Origin: CAZLKN01 sp964560135
Lineage (GTDB): Bacteria; Actinomycetota; JAICYB01
DNA length: 64,000 bases
NCBI GenBank assembly: GCA_964560135.1
Contig: CAZLKN010000007.1
Coordinates: 17,927 to 81,926, forward strand
Direction of reading: 5' to 3'
Below are positions 1 through 8,715 of this stretch, piece after piece; position 1 is the first letter of the stretch; each line of letters opens with the position of its first letter. A program made the translations under genes and the position numbers. A model generated the notes under the pieces. The model did no database searches, was not told the DNA's origin, and saw only the letters and a list, made by a program, of their open reading frames with translations.

Positions 1-2039
1 GTCCCGAACTCGTCGGTGATCTCCCCGTCGCAGAGCACGGAGGCGCACGCCAGAGCACTGGTGGCGCTTCCGAAGTCGACGAGGTTGAGGTCCTGCACGA
101 TCGAGCGGTCGCGTGCGTCGGCCTCCTGGGAGGCGGCGGTGGCGTCGCCCGAGAAGGCTTCGGCCACCACGTCGAGGCGGAGGGTGTTGTCCCCCACCTG
201 CGACGCGTTCGCGTCCGTCGCTCCGGCGAACGGACCGGCCACCCCGAAGACGAGGTTGTCGGCCAGAGCATCGCCGGACAGGGCGTCGTTGAAGAACGAG
301 TCGTTGTCGTTCTGCACCACGGCGGAGTCCCGGGCGGTGGTCGTCTGTGACCCGCCGGTGGCGTCGCTGCTGACCGCGGTCGCCTCTCCGTTCAGCCGGG
401 CCTCATCGTCTCCTACCTGGTCGGCCGTGGCCGGTCCGAAGATCCCGAACGCGACCGGGCCCGCGAAGAGCTGGGCCTCATTGGCCGCTCCGGCGAACCC
501 GCTCACGACGAGGTCGAGGACCGAGGTGTTCACGTTCTGCACCGTCGACGAGTCGCGAGCGTCCGTGTCCTGGGAGCCGACGATGGCGTCCCCGGATCTG
601 GAGGTCGCGTCGAGGTCGACGCGCACGTCCGTGTCCCCCACCTGGCCGGCGGACGCCGACTCGAAGATGGCGATGGCCGCTGGGCCGGACACTGACGTCA
701 GGAAGTTGTCACTCACCGAGTCCCCCGAAAGGGCCTGGTTGAGCTCGGACAGGTTGTCGTTCTGGACGACGGCCTGTCCGCGGGCATCGGTGTTCTGGAC
801 TCCCGCCCAGGCATCCCCGCTGGCGGCGTCGGCCACCGTGGCGATGTCGAACGAAGCGTCCCCCACCTGCGATGCGTCGGCATCCGCGCCGGCTCCGAAG
901 GCCAAAGCCACCGGTCCGGCGAACGCCTCCACAACGCTCACTGCGTTTGCTGCTCCAGTTACTGCTTCGTCATCCTCACTCGCGCTGCGATTCTGAACGG
1001 TCAACGCCCCGGCACGGTCACCCGTGGCCGCGGTCGTCTGGGAACCCGTCACGGCATCCCCGGAGGTCCCCGTCGCGTCCATGTCGAGAGCGCCTGAGGC
1101 GTTCCCGACCTGCGACGCGCCGGCGGACGAAGCTCCGTGGGCGAAGGGCCCGACGAAGGCGATGCCGAGGTTGGCCGCGAGTACCGGGCCTGACTCGGCG
1201 AGCCCGCCGGCTGCCGTGTTGTCGTTCTGGACGATCCCATCGGATGCGGTCGTGTCCTGGGTGCCGAGTGTGGCACCGCCGGACAGCCCGTCCGCCGACT
1301 GCGTGATGACCGCATCGGCGTCCCCGATCAGGCTCGCGTCGACCGGCTCCCCGGATCCGGAGATCGCGACCGGACCGGTCCCCGACGGTGCGGGGAAGGT
1401 CGGATCGGTCGAATCACCGAACACGTTGAGCACGTCGACGGCGCCGGAGAAGGCAAAGCCGCAGTCGGTCACAGCGTTCCCGCATTCATTGGTGTTCTGG
1501 ACGATCGCGCCGTCCGAGGCGGTGAACTGTGATCCGGCGCGGGCTGGGCCGCTCTCTCCGATCGCGTCCTGTGAGATGTCCAGGTTCCCGTCACCGACCA
1601 TCGACGCGTTCGCGCCCTCGCCTGTGGCGTAGGGCCCGTTGTGGGCGTCGACGGAATTGAACGAGGTGACGGGACCCGACTCGGCGGTGGCTCCGACGGA
1701 GCTGTTGTTGTTCTGCTCCGTGGATCCCGCCTCCGGTGTCGATGTCTGCGAGCCGGCCGAGGCCGGTCCGCTCGACGCCGACGAGTTCTGACCGACGGTG
1801 GTGTCCGTATCGCCCACCATCGACGCGCTCGCGCCGTCCTGCGCCGCGGGGCCCGACTGAAGAGTCGTCGAGTTCCCTGCGGCCACCGGAGCGGACGTGG
1901 CGGTCGAGTCGGTCGACTCGTTCCCGTTCTGAACCACGGTCCCGTCCTGCGCGGAGGCCGAACCCCCGAGCCACAGAACAGAACCTGCGCACGCGAGCGC
2001 GAGGACGGCGAGCAATCTCGCTATCGATCTCGCGTTCAT
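1..2039 (-). CDS. Secreted N/Q-patterned tandem-repeat protein A (partial, runs off left edge)
   Basis: Open reading frame of about 679 codons from an ATG at 2039 with no stop before the window edge, so the C-terminus is missing. AGGAGG lies a few bases upstream of the ATG. The N-terminus MNARSIARLLAVLALACAGS is a Sec signal peptide ending near SASAQ. The mature part is a diverged series of the repeat seen in the next gene upstream: VVQNxN, then SGxAxAxN, AGPxA, AxQVGDxxxxxxQ and SGDAxxGSQ, about 75 residues apart. It is almost free of Lys and Cys and rich in Ala, Gly, Ser, Asp and Val. This suggests an extracellular beta-solenoid or fibrous protein; the function is not recognised. It is a tandem paralogue of the gene at 2366-4804, and the two may be co-expressed although a terminator separates them. 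Confidence 0.85.
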   Translation of the reverse strand, partial: MNARSIARLLAVLALACAGSVLWLGGSASAQDGTVVQNGNESTDSTATSAPVAAGNSTTLQSGPAAQDGASASMVGDTDTTVGQNSSASSGPASAGSQTSTPEAGSTEQNNNSSVGATAESGPVTSFNSVDAHNGPYATGEGANASMVGDGNLDISQDAIGESGPARAGSQFTASDGAIVQNTNECGNAVTDCGFAFSGAVDVLNVFGDSTDPTFPAPSGTGPVAISGSGEPVDASLIGDADAVITQSADGLSGGATLGTQDTTASDGIVQNDNTAAGGLAESGPVLAANLGIAFVGPFAHGASSAGASQVGNASGALDMDATGTSGDAVTGSQTTAATGDRAGALTVQNRSASEDDEAVTGAANAVSVVEAFAGPVALAFGAGADADASQVGDASFDIATVADAASGDAWAGVQNTDARGQAVVQNDNLSELNQALSGDSVSDNFLTSVSGPAAIAIFESASAGQVGDTDVRVDLDATSRSGDAIVGSQDTDARDSSTVQNVNTSVLDLVVSGFAGAANEAQLFAGPVAFGIFGPATADQVGDDEARLNGEATAVSSDATGGSQTTTARDSAVVQNDNDSFFNDALSGDALADNLVFGVAGPFAGATDANASQVGDNTLRLDVVAEAFSGDATAASQEADARDRSIVQDLNLVDFGSATSALACASVLCDGEITDEFG

Positions 2040-2365
2040 CGTGCCTCCTGATCGATCACGTGCAGCGTGCACGCGACAACAAACAACGAACGAAGCTGGA
2101 CCTTCCGGAGGTCACCTCCTCGAGGCCGAGCACCGACCGGTCCGAGGTCGGCGCCCACCACACCAGGGCTCGCTACGAACAGCTCGCAGCGGCGAGTGGT
2201 CAGCATATCAGAGGCCCGCGGTGCCGCGGTCAACCGCCACTGGGGGCCGTAGCCCCGGAAGGGCCTCAACCCGGTTCATGTTGAGGTCGAGGGTGGCCTC
2301 TGACCTGGGAAAAGGAGAGGGGCCCCCGTCGGGGCCCCTCTCCGAACTACAGACGACCGGATCGT
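2040..2365. other. Intergenic region between the two repeat-protein genes
   Basis: No credible gene is seen in these 326 bases. They hold the terminator hairpin of the upstream repeat gene (2314-2343) and the ribosome binding site, and presumably the promoter, of the downstream one. I cannot pick out a convincing -35/-10 pair. Confidence 0.6.
2314..2343 (-). terminator. Rho-independent terminator of repeat protein B gene
   Basis: A perfect 13-bp inverted repeat, GGAGAGGGGCCCC / GGGGCCCCTCTCC, with a 4-nt loop begins 22 nt past the stop codon at 2366. On the minus strand it is followed directly by TTTT, as expected for intrinsic termination of the 2366-4804 transcript. Confidence 0.85.
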
Positions 2366-4804
2366 TTACACGATCCCGATCACCGTTCCACCGGACACCG
2401 CATCGCCCGTAATGGCGTCGGTCGCCTGCCCCGCGGTGACGGAGTTGTCACCGACCTGGGAGACGGTACCGGGGTTCGCCACCGGACCCACCGAGCCCGC
2501 CGCAAGGTTCGTGGCGAAGGCGTCGAGGGTCAGGGCGAACGGTGCAGTGGCGTTGTTCACGTGCTGGACGGTCGCGTCCCGAGCTCCCGCCACACCCACA
2601 ACCTGGCCGCCTGCTACGGCGTCCCCGCTGTGGGCGGTGGCGATCTGGTCGAGGTCGATCGAGTTGTCCCCGATCTGGTTCGCACTGGCGGTACCCGCGC
2701 CGGAAGCGATGGCCTCGGGTCCTGCCAGCACGATCGCGTCGTTGAACGCCTCCGCGAATCCGGAGATCGCCAACGCATCGGTGCTGGTGTTGGTGAGCTG
2801 GGCCACGACGTCACGGCCGCCAACCACACCGAGTACCTGCGACCCCGCCACGGCGTCGCCGGAGACCGCGAGGGCCTCCTGCGCGACGAACGTGTCGTTG
2901 TCGCCGAACTGGGTGGCGGTGGCTGTGCCATCGTCCGTTACTGCCGAGGGTCCGGCGAACACGTCGCCCAGGTTCACCGCGAGCGCGTCGCCCGAGAAGG
3001 CGAACGGCGCGTCGGCGTTGTTCTGGGCCTGCACGGTCACGTCGCGGGAAGCGACGATCCCGAACACCTGTCCACCGGCCACGGCGTCACCCGACTCGGC
3101 CTCCGCGAGCTGCGCGAGGCCTGCCGAGTTGTCACCGTTCTGAACTGCGGACGCCGTGCCGGTCCCCGAGGTGCTGGCGACCGGTCCGGCTTCCACGAGC
3201 CCTGCGTTAAAGGCCGTGGCGTTACCGGAGAACGCCGTGGCGTCGACCGTGTTGTTCCCGGACTGCACGACGGCATCCCGGGTGTCCACGATCCCGACCA
3301 CGGTCCCACCGGCGACAGCATCGCCGCTGGTGGCCGACGCATCCTGGACGAGCAGCGCGTCGTTGTCGCCCAGCTGGGCGGCTGAAGCGCTTCCATCCGC
3401 ACCGGAGGCGGCAGAAGGCCCGGCGAGCACGAGGCCGTCGTTGAAGGCCTCCGCATCACCGGAGAAGGCGAACGGAGCATCGGCCACGTTCTGGCCCTGC
3501 ACCGTCACGTCGCTGCCGCCGACCGAGCCCGTAATTTGCGAGCCCGCCACAGCGTCACCGCTCGTTGCCTCTGCCGTCTGTACCACCGTCACGTCGTTGT
3601 CTCCGTTCTGAGTAGCTTGTGCGATCGCGCCGTCCGTGAAAGCTTCCGGACCGGCGATGACCAGCACGTCGTTCACCGAATCGGCATTACCCGAAATGGC
3701 TACCGGGTCTTCGCTGGACTGCTGGTTCTGGACCGTGAGGTGTCCTCGCTGCGCCGATACCAGACCAGTCACCTGCGAACCCGCCACGGCGTCACCCGAT
3801 GTGGACACAGCTTCCTGATCAACCAGGACGTCGTTGTCGCCGACCTGGCTGGACTGGGCCGTACCCGTCACCGAGAACGCGGCCGGGCCCGCCAGTACCG
3901 CGGAGAAATTCTCCGCGAAGGCGTTCCCGGATATCGCGACCGGATCCGTGGATGCATTCTGGTTCTGGATCGTGGCATCACCGTTGCCGACATAGCCCGT
4001 TACCTGGCTACCGGCAACGGCGTCACCCGACGCGGCCTCGCTGGACTGCCTCAGAACGGCGTCGTTGTCGCCGACCTGAGCTGCGTTGGCCGTGCCGTCT
4101 ACGGTGTCGGAGAAGGGACCGGCGGCCACGAACGCGTCGTTGAACGCGTCTGCGTCACCTGAGATACCGACCGCGTCGGTACTCGAGTTCGTGCCCTGGA
4201 CGACGCCATCGCCGCCCACGATCCCTGCCACCTGGGAGCCGGCGACTGCCGACCCTGTCCCGGCGACACTCTCCTGATCAACCCTCACGCTGTTGTCCCC
4301 GACCTGGGATGCGTTTGCGTCTCCGGTGCCCGTGGCCGTGGCTTCTGGGCCAGCGGTCACATCGGCGTTGTTCGACGCCGTTGCGTCACCGGATACTGCG
4401 GTGGCACCCGTAGACGTGTTCGTCTGCTGGATGGTGCCTCCGCCCACGCTCCCGCTCACCTGTGAACCCGCCACCGCATCGCCCGACTGGGCTTCCGCTG
4501 ACTGGTCCACGGTGACCGAGTTGTCTCCGATCTGGGACGACTGAGCTCCTCCGCCCGTCGCGGCAGGTCCGGCGCCGACGGTCGCGTTGTTGCTCGCGTC
4601 CGCCGTCGACGAAACCGCCGTCGAATCGGTGGAGGAGTTCGAGCCCTGAACCGTGGTGGAGTCGGCTGCCGCCGGAGAAGCTTCCGGAGAAGCTTCCGGC
4701 GTCGGCGTGGGTTCCTGCGCCGAAGCGCTACCCGCACCGATCAACAGTCCGAATCCCGCCAGCGCCCCGATAACCAGCCCGTAGGCCAGTCTGGGTCGCT
4801 GCAT
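2366..4804 (-). CDS. Secreted N/Q-patterned tandem-repeat protein B
   Basis: 812 residues from an ATG at 4804 with GGGAGG four bases upstream. Signal peptide (LVIGALAGFGLLIGAGSASA), then a short Pro/Glu/Ser/Thr stretch (about 30-46), then about ten repeats of 76-80 residues filling the rest of the chain. Each repeat carries, in order, xVQxxNxST, AxSGxAxAxN, VxAGPxA, AxQxGDNDxxVxQ and SGDAVAGSQVxGxVG. Regular Q and N positions between short hydrophobic strands resemble the logic of curlin (CsgA) repeats and other beta-solenoids, but the spacing (QxGxN rather than QxGxxN) and the 77-residue period differ. There is no sorting signal, Cys or catalytic motif; the chain ends GGTVIGIV. Inferred to be a secreted structural or surface-fibre protein. 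The paralogue at 1-2039 lies downstream. Confidence 0.9.
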   Translation of the reverse strand: MQRPRLAYGLVIGALAGFGLLIGAGSASAQEPTPTPEASPEASPAAADSTTVQGSNSSTDSTAVSSTADASNNATVGAGPAATGGGAQSSQIGDNSVTVDQSAEAQSGDAVAGSQVSGSVGGGTIQQTNTSTGATAVSGDATASNNADVTAGPEATATGTGDANASQVGDNSVRVDQESVAGTGSAVAGSQVAGIVGGDGVVQGTNSSTDAVGISGDADAFNDAFVAAGPFSDTVDGTANAAQVGDNDAVLRQSSEAASGDAVAGSQVTGYVGNGDATIQNQNASTDPVAISGNAFAENFSAVLAGPAAFSVTGTAQSSQVGDNDVLVDQEAVSTSGDAVAGSQVTGLVSAQRGHLTVQNQQSSEDPVAISGNADSVNDVLVIAGPEAFTDGAIAQATQNGDNDVTVVQTAEATSGDAVAGSQITGSVGGSDVTVQGQNVADAPFAFSGDAEAFNDGLVLAGPSAASGADGSASAAQLGDNDALLVQDASATSGDAVAGGTVVGIVDTRDAVVQSGNNTVDATAFSGNATAFNAGLVEAGPVASTSGTGTASAVQNGDNSAGLAQLAEAESGDAVAGGQVFGIVASRDVTVQAQNNADAPFAFSGDALAVNLGDVFAGPSAVTDDGTATATQFGDNDTFVAQEALAVSGDAVAGSQVLGVVGGRDVVAQLTNTSTDALAISGFAEAFNDAIVLAGPEAIASGAGTASANQIGDNSIDLDQIATAHSGDAVAGGQVVGVAGARDATVQHVNNATAPFALTLDAFATNLAAGSVGPVANPGTVSQVGDNSVTAGQATDAITGDAVSGGTVIGIV
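2369..4663 (-). repeat. About ten coding tandem repeats of ~77 codons
   Basis: The repeat units of protein B occupy almost the whole reading frame. The best conserved block encodes SGDAVAGSQV and recurs in nearly every unit, sometimes as SGDAVAGGQV or SGDAVAGGTV. Units differ at the nucleotide level, so this is an old protein repeat rather than a recent DNA duplication. Confidence 0.85.
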
Positions 4805-4827
4805 ATTACCTCCCTAGGTTCGTCCGA

Positions 4828-4930
4828 CGCCGGCCGAAGCCGGCGCAAGAGGCTCACCTCATGACTTCGGGCCCTCCTGGTTCACCTCCCTTTCAGGCGG
4901 TGGATCCCCCTGGCCCGGTGGGGGTCCGCC
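4828..4930 (-). promoter_or_regulatory. Structured 5' leader of repeat protein B
   Basis: Two hairpins precede the start codon at 4804. The nearer (4828-4845) is CGCCGGC-TTCG-GCCGGCG on the minus strand, a 7-bp stem capped by a stable UUCG tetraloop, ending 23 nt before the ATG. The farther (4896-4930) pairs GGCGGACCCCC with GGGGGATCCACCGCC through single-base bulges. Neither is followed by a T-run, so they look like mRNA stability or translation elements rather than terminators. I compared the region with the c-di-AMP (ydaO) riboswitch from memory and did not find its conserved 3' core. Confidence 0.4.
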
Positions 4931-5089
4931 GTCATGACTGCACCCCGGCGACCGTCGCCACCGGGGACAACACGTTACTCCTGTTCAGCGCATCCGCAAA
5001 GCGGTTGTCCAATACATCACGCTAAGACACCCAAGCAACACTATTCGTCACCGGGCCACAGGAAGAAACGGACATTCGACGTGTCCGCC

Positions 5090-7276
5090 TCAGCGGACGT
5101 CGAAGGCGTCCACGAAGGTGAACCCGTAGCGGGAGCTGGGGTTCTTGTCCCCGGTCACGACCACCTCGATCGTGTGGGAGCCGACACCGAGACCGGTGGC
5201 CTCGAAGAGCACCACCCGGTGGCTGGTGGCGGACGAGTAACTGTCGACCCGGTCAACCACGCTGCCGTCGATCCGGACCTCGGTGATGCCCCCGTCGGGG
5301 TCGCGCATCCCGATCCACCGGATGTCGGTGCCCGTGAAGGTGAAGGCCGCGCTGTCCCCGGTCCGCAGGGCCCGGCTGTAGCCGCCGCCGCTGGCCGACG
5401 AATCCGACCGCGTGCGCCAGCCACCGTCGTAGACGATCGCCGACGAGCCGTCCTCGGTCCGCTGCCAGGTCCCGGGGGCCGTCGTCGGGGTCGGGGTGGG
5501 CGTGGGCGTCGGTGTCGGTGTGGGCGTCGGGCTGGCGGTCGGTGTCGGGGTGGGGGTCGGCGTCGGGTCGGGGTCGCTCGAGGCGCCACCGGACGAGGCC
5601 TCGAAGGCGTCCACGTAGGTGAAGCCATACCGGGAGTCGGGGTGCTTGTCCCCCGTCACGACCAGCTCGATCGTGTGCGGTCCGGCCGTCAGTCCCGAGA
5701 CCTCGTATATGACCTTCTGGTACTCGGTGGTCGAGGCGTAGCCGTCGATACGCCCGACGAACGCGCCGTCGACCCTGACCTCCGTGATCCCGGCGTCCGA
5801 CGAACGGATACCGATCCAGCGCGCCGCCGTGCCGTCGAAGGAGAAGGTGACCGAATCACCCGTGTAGCGAGAGTACGTGTACGTCCCCCCGCTCACGAGC
5901 GAGGAACTCCTGGTCCGCCAGTACCCCGAGTACGACGGGCTCGAGGAGTTGTCCTCGGTGCGGGTCCACACGCCGTCGGGTTCCGGCGTCGGCGTGGGGG
6001 TGGGACTCGCGGTCGGTGTCGGGCTCGGGTCGCTCTCGGAGGCACCCACGGCGCGGGCGAGGTTCAGACGGCCCTCACTCGACACCTTCCCGGCCAACGC
6101 CGGGATCTTGTCCACGCTGGACAGCAGCCGGTCGCGTACCGAGGTGTAGCTCCACCCCGGGTTGGCGGCCCAGACCAGCGCCGCCGCCCCCGCCACCGCG
6201 GGAGCCGACATCGAGGTCCCACTCATGTACATGTAGCCGCCGGGCACGGTCGAGTAGATCGACGAGCCGGGGGCCCCGATGTGGACGGTGGTCGGGCCGT
6301 AGCTGGAGAAGGACGACAGGTTGTCGTACCGGTCGGTGGATGCCACGGTCACGACGTTGGCGTTGGAGCAAGTGGCGGGCCACGTGGCCCGCGTGTCGTT
6401 GTTGCGCCCGTCGTTGCCGGCAGCGGCCACGAACAGCACGCCCCTGGCCTTCGCGTACTCGAGGGCGTCGAAGATCACCGACGGGCAGCTTCCGGAGCCG
6501 CCCCAGGATGCGTTCATCACGGTCTTGCGCCCCGTGGAGGAGGCGTGGTCGGCGACCATCCGGATCGCCTGGGCGCCACCGCTGGAGGAGAAGTCGAAGG
6601 GGACGTCGACGAGCCCGACCTCCCAGTTGACCCCCGAGACTCCGAGGCTGTTGTTCCCCCGGGCCCCCGCGATGCCCGCGACATGCGATCCGTGCCTGCA
6701 GGAGGACGAGGAGAACGGGCAATTCCCCTGGAAGAGCCTGGTCAGGTAGTTCGGACTCAGGTCCTCGTGTGTCTCCTGGAGGCCCGTGTCGATCACGGCG
6801 ACCGAGACCGCCGAGGAGCCTTTCGTCACCGTCCACGCATCGGTGGCGGAGATGTCGGCACCCGGCGTGCCGCCGGACTGTCCGGTGTTCTCGAGGCCCC
6901 ACTGCACGCCGAAATTCGGGTCATTGGGGACGACGGCGAACGGTTCGGCCAGGAAATCGGGTTCCGCGAAGCGGACCCGCCGGTCCGACCGGTAGGCACG
7001 GAGACGTTTGTCGAGGTCAGCGCCCGACGCGAGCCGCACCACCTCCACGTGCAGAGGTTCGATCCGCCGCTCCACCCGGTCGCCCCCGCGGTCGCGGTGG
7101 GTACGTGCGCGGTCCACGCCGCTGGTCCGGGGCTGAAAACCGACCACGATGCGATCGGGAGCGTACGAGCCGGCGGGCGTCTCGGCCCCCGCGCCCGGAC
7201 CGCCGGCCGGAAGGAGCGTGAGCAGGAGCGCCACGGCAGCGGCGATCGTCCCCGTCCTTTCCCAGCGTCCACCCAT
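5090..7276 (-). CDS. Secreted S8 subtilisin-like serine protease with two C-terminal beta-domains
   Basis: 728 residues from the ATG at 7276; an in-frame TTG lies seven codons upstream. Order: signal peptide (to about 32), propeptide-like region (about 40-115), peptidase S8 domain with Asp163 (VIDTG), His195 (HGSHVAG), oxyanion Asn288 (AAAGNDG) and Ser355 (GTSMSAP). Then a Pro-Thr linker, a ~125-residue domain, a second longer Pro-Thr linker and a second copy of the same domain ending at the C-terminus. The copies share WxRTED, TGDS, RWIG, GITEVRxDG, HTIExVVTGDK and SRYGFTxVDAF, which suggests a jelly-roll, carbohydrate-binding-type fold. Inferred to act outside the cell on protein or glycoprotein, perhaps tethered to cell-wall glycans. 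The triad is intact. Confidence 0.93.
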   Translation of the reverse strand: MGGRWERTGTIAAAVALLLTLLPAGGPGAGAETPAGSYAPDRIVVGFQPRTSGVDRARTHRDRGGDRVERRIEPLHVEVVRLASGADLDKRLRAYRSDRRVRFAEPDFLAEPFAVVPNDPNFGVQWGLENTGQSGGTPGADISATDAWTVTKGSSAVSVAVIDTGLQETHEDLSPNYLTRLFQGNCPFSSSSCRHGSHVAGIAGARGNNSLGVSGVNWEVGLVDVPFDFSSSGGAQAIRMVADHASSTGRKTVMNASWGGSGSCPSVIFDALEYAKARGVLFVAAAGNDGRNNDTRATWPATCSNANVVTVASTDRYDNLSSFSSYGPTTVHIGAPGSSIYSTVPGGYMYMSGTSMSAPAVAGAAALVWAANPGWSYTSVRDRLLSSVDKIPALAGKVSSEGRLNLARAVGASESDPSPTPTASPTPTPTPEPDGVWTRTEDNSSSPSYSGYWRTRSSSLVSGGTYTYSRYTGDSVTFSFDGTAARWIGIRSSDAGITEVRVDGAFVGRIDGYASTTEYQKVIYEVSGLTAGPHTIELVVTGDKHPDSRYGFTYVDAFEASSGGASSDPDPTPTPTPTPTASPTPTPTPTPTPTPTPTTAPGTWQRTEDGSSAIVYDGGWRTRSDSSASGGGYSRALRTGDSAAFTFTGTDIRWIGMRDPDGGITEVRIDGSVVDRVDSYSSATSHRVVLFEATGLGVGSHTIEVVVTGDKNPSSRYGFTFVDAFDVR

Positions 7277-7302
7277 CTCGATCGTGCCTCTCGTCAAGAA
7301 AA

Positions 7303-7328
7303 CCCCGCGCCACGTGGAGCTCGCGGGG
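7303..7328 (-). terminator. Hairpin with T-run in the leader of the S8 protease gene
   Basis: CCCCGCG and CGCGGGG pair across a 12-nt loop and on the minus strand are followed by TTTTCTTG. It lies 55-81 nt beyond the stop of the upstream membrane-protein gene (7384), so it may simply end that transcript. It also lies downstream of a plausible promoter for the protease gene, so it could act as an attenuator. Confidence 0.65.
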
Positions 7329-7337
7329 CTGCTTCAC

Positions 7338-7365
7338 TCTATAAAGAGTCATCGGCCCCCTACAA
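7338..7365 (-). promoter_or_regulatory. Possible sigma70-type promoter of the S8 protease gene
   Basis: On the minus strand, TTGTAG (7360-7365) and TATAGA (7338-7343) are separated by 16 nt, giving a predicted start near 7331, just before the hairpin at 7303-7328. Confidence 0.4.
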
Positions 7366-7383
7366 CAGGTTCTGAAGCTCCGG

Positions 7384-8715
7384 TCACAGGAACCCTCGCG
7401 CCCAGCCGGCCACGAAGACGCCGACCGCGGCGAAGGCGAACACGACCAGCAGGACCGAGGCGATCCGGCCGGACAGCCGGGCGCCGACCTCCGGGATCAC
7501 CCGAGGGAACCGGCCGGACAGGCCGACCGGCGCACGCGGGATTCGGCCGGGGATGAGCACCGCGGCCCACCGGGCTCCGGCAGCAGCCCCGATGAGGACC
7601 GCGCCGAGGGCCCAGACCGGGGGCTGGGGGATCGGCGCACCGGCCAGCCTCCCCGGGATCGTCGCCGCGGGGGCCCAGACCGCCAGGAGCGCACCGACAC
7701 CGAGCAGTCCTGCGAGCCACACCCCTGCCAGGGGGCCTACCCGGCCTTTCGGGCGGCTGGTGGCGACGGCCGTCCGCCCGGCGAGACCGAGCATGAGAGC
7801 CAGGAGCACCACCGCCCCCTGCGATCCGCCCGACGCCGTGGCGCCCGCCGAGACGGCCACCACCACCGCGACCAGCGGCGACGGGAACCCGCCGCCGCGA
7901 ACCGCCGCGGCTGTGATCCGGATCCATGCAGGCCGGGAGCCGGCCAGCCGGACGAGATGCAGGATCGTGCCCGCCCCGAGCACCCCCCACAACCACCCCG
8001 GCGGAACCGCACCGGTCACCGCACCGCCGATCGCCACCGCCGCGAGACCGATCTCCCCCGCCCCGTCACGCACGCCGGGCCGCGCCGCCGTCGTGGCGCC
8101 GGCGAACACGACCGCACCGGCGAACACGGCCACGGTGGCTGCCACATCGGCAGCACCCGCCCCGAGCATCAGCAGGACAACCGCCTGCGTGCGGACGACC
8201 AGGAGACCGCTGGAGGGCAGCCGCTCCAGCGGACCCGCGCTCAGCGCCACCCGCCCGAGGGCCGCCGCTACCAGCAGGAGCGCCGGGCCCGTCCCGAGAT
8301 CCCCCGGCCAGGTCACGAACCCGCGGGCCCATACCGACCACACCACCGCGGCCACGACGGGCACATCGCAGGCCAGCGTCCCCGCCAGCCAGCGTCGCCG
8401 GCTCTCGACGTCGTGCGAGGGCTCCACCCGGACCGCCAGCACCCCGATCATCCACGCCGCCAGGAAGGCCGCTGCGTTCGGTGCCGCACCGGCCACGAGG
8501 ATCCCGGCGGCGCCCACCGCGGGGACCGCCACCCGGCGCGGCTGGGGGCCCACAAGCGTCAACCCGCCGGCAGTGACCGCCGTCCAGGCCCCGATCACCG
8601 CCACCGGCCCGCCGGTCGCGGCCGCCGCCACGGCGGCACCCAGCCACACCACGGCGGCGCCCCGGGTCCCCAGGAGGGACGCAAGCGCCGCCGCCGCGAA
8701 CCACGCGAGAGTCAT
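7384..8715 (-). CDS. Polytopic membrane protein of unknown function (443 aa)
   Basis: The ATG at 8715 overlaps the stop of the preceding gene by 4 nt (ATGA), so the two are translationally coupled. The 443-residue product is almost wholly hydrophobic Ala/Gly/Val/Leu, with roughly ten to twelve predicted membrane spans and few charged residues. A polar loop near residue 100 (SHDVESRRR) is the main interruption. I do not recognise a family. The hydrophobic pattern recalls ion-pump or respiratory membrane subunits, but no diagnostic motif is visible and I do not assign one. It is the last gene of a minus-strand unit starting with the DUF5318 gene. Confidence 0.75.
   Translation of the reverse strand: MTLAWFAAAALASLLGTRGAAVVWLGAAVAAAATGGPVAVIGAWTAVTAGGLTLVGPQPRRVAVPAVGAAGILVAGAAPNAAAFLAAWMIGVLAVRVEPSHDVESRRRWLAGTLACDVPVVAAVVWSVWARGFVTWPGDLGTGPALLLVAAALGRVALSAGPLERLPSSGLLVVRTQAVVLLMLGAGAADVAATVAVFAGAVVFAGATTAARPGVRDGAGEIGLAAVAIGGAVTGAVPPGWLWGVLGAGTILHLVRLAGSRPAWIRITAAAVRGGGFPSPLVAVVVAVSAGATASGGSQGAVVLLALMLGLAGRTAVATSRPKGRVGPLAGVWLAGLLGVGALLAVWAPAATIPGRLAGAPIPQPPVWALGAVLIGAAAGARWAAVLIPGRIPRAPVGLSGRFPRVIPEVGARLSGRIASVLLVVFAFAAVGVFVAGWARGFL

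Noticed and set aside
16..1632. Long plus-strand open frames across 16-996 and 1024-1632
   Set aside because: They are antisense to the secreted repeat protein A, whose minus-strand frame has a signal peptide, a Shine-Dalgarno and the repeat; the plus-strand frames are G+C-driven shadows.
1..4804. CRISPR array or DNA satellite
   Set aside because: The periodicity (~77 codons) is at protein level, units diverge in DNA sequence, and there are no short identical repeats with unique spacers.
4805..4935. c-di-AMP (ydaO) riboswitch before repeat protein B
   Set aside because: GGAGGTGAACC-like pieces are suggestive, but the conserved 3' core (ACCCGACAGCTAAC type) is missing, so I keep only the hairpins.
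4934..7375. 813-codon plus-strand open frame
   Set aside because: Antisense to the S8 protease, which has an intact catalytic triad; the plus translation is low-complexity Gly/Arg/Val.
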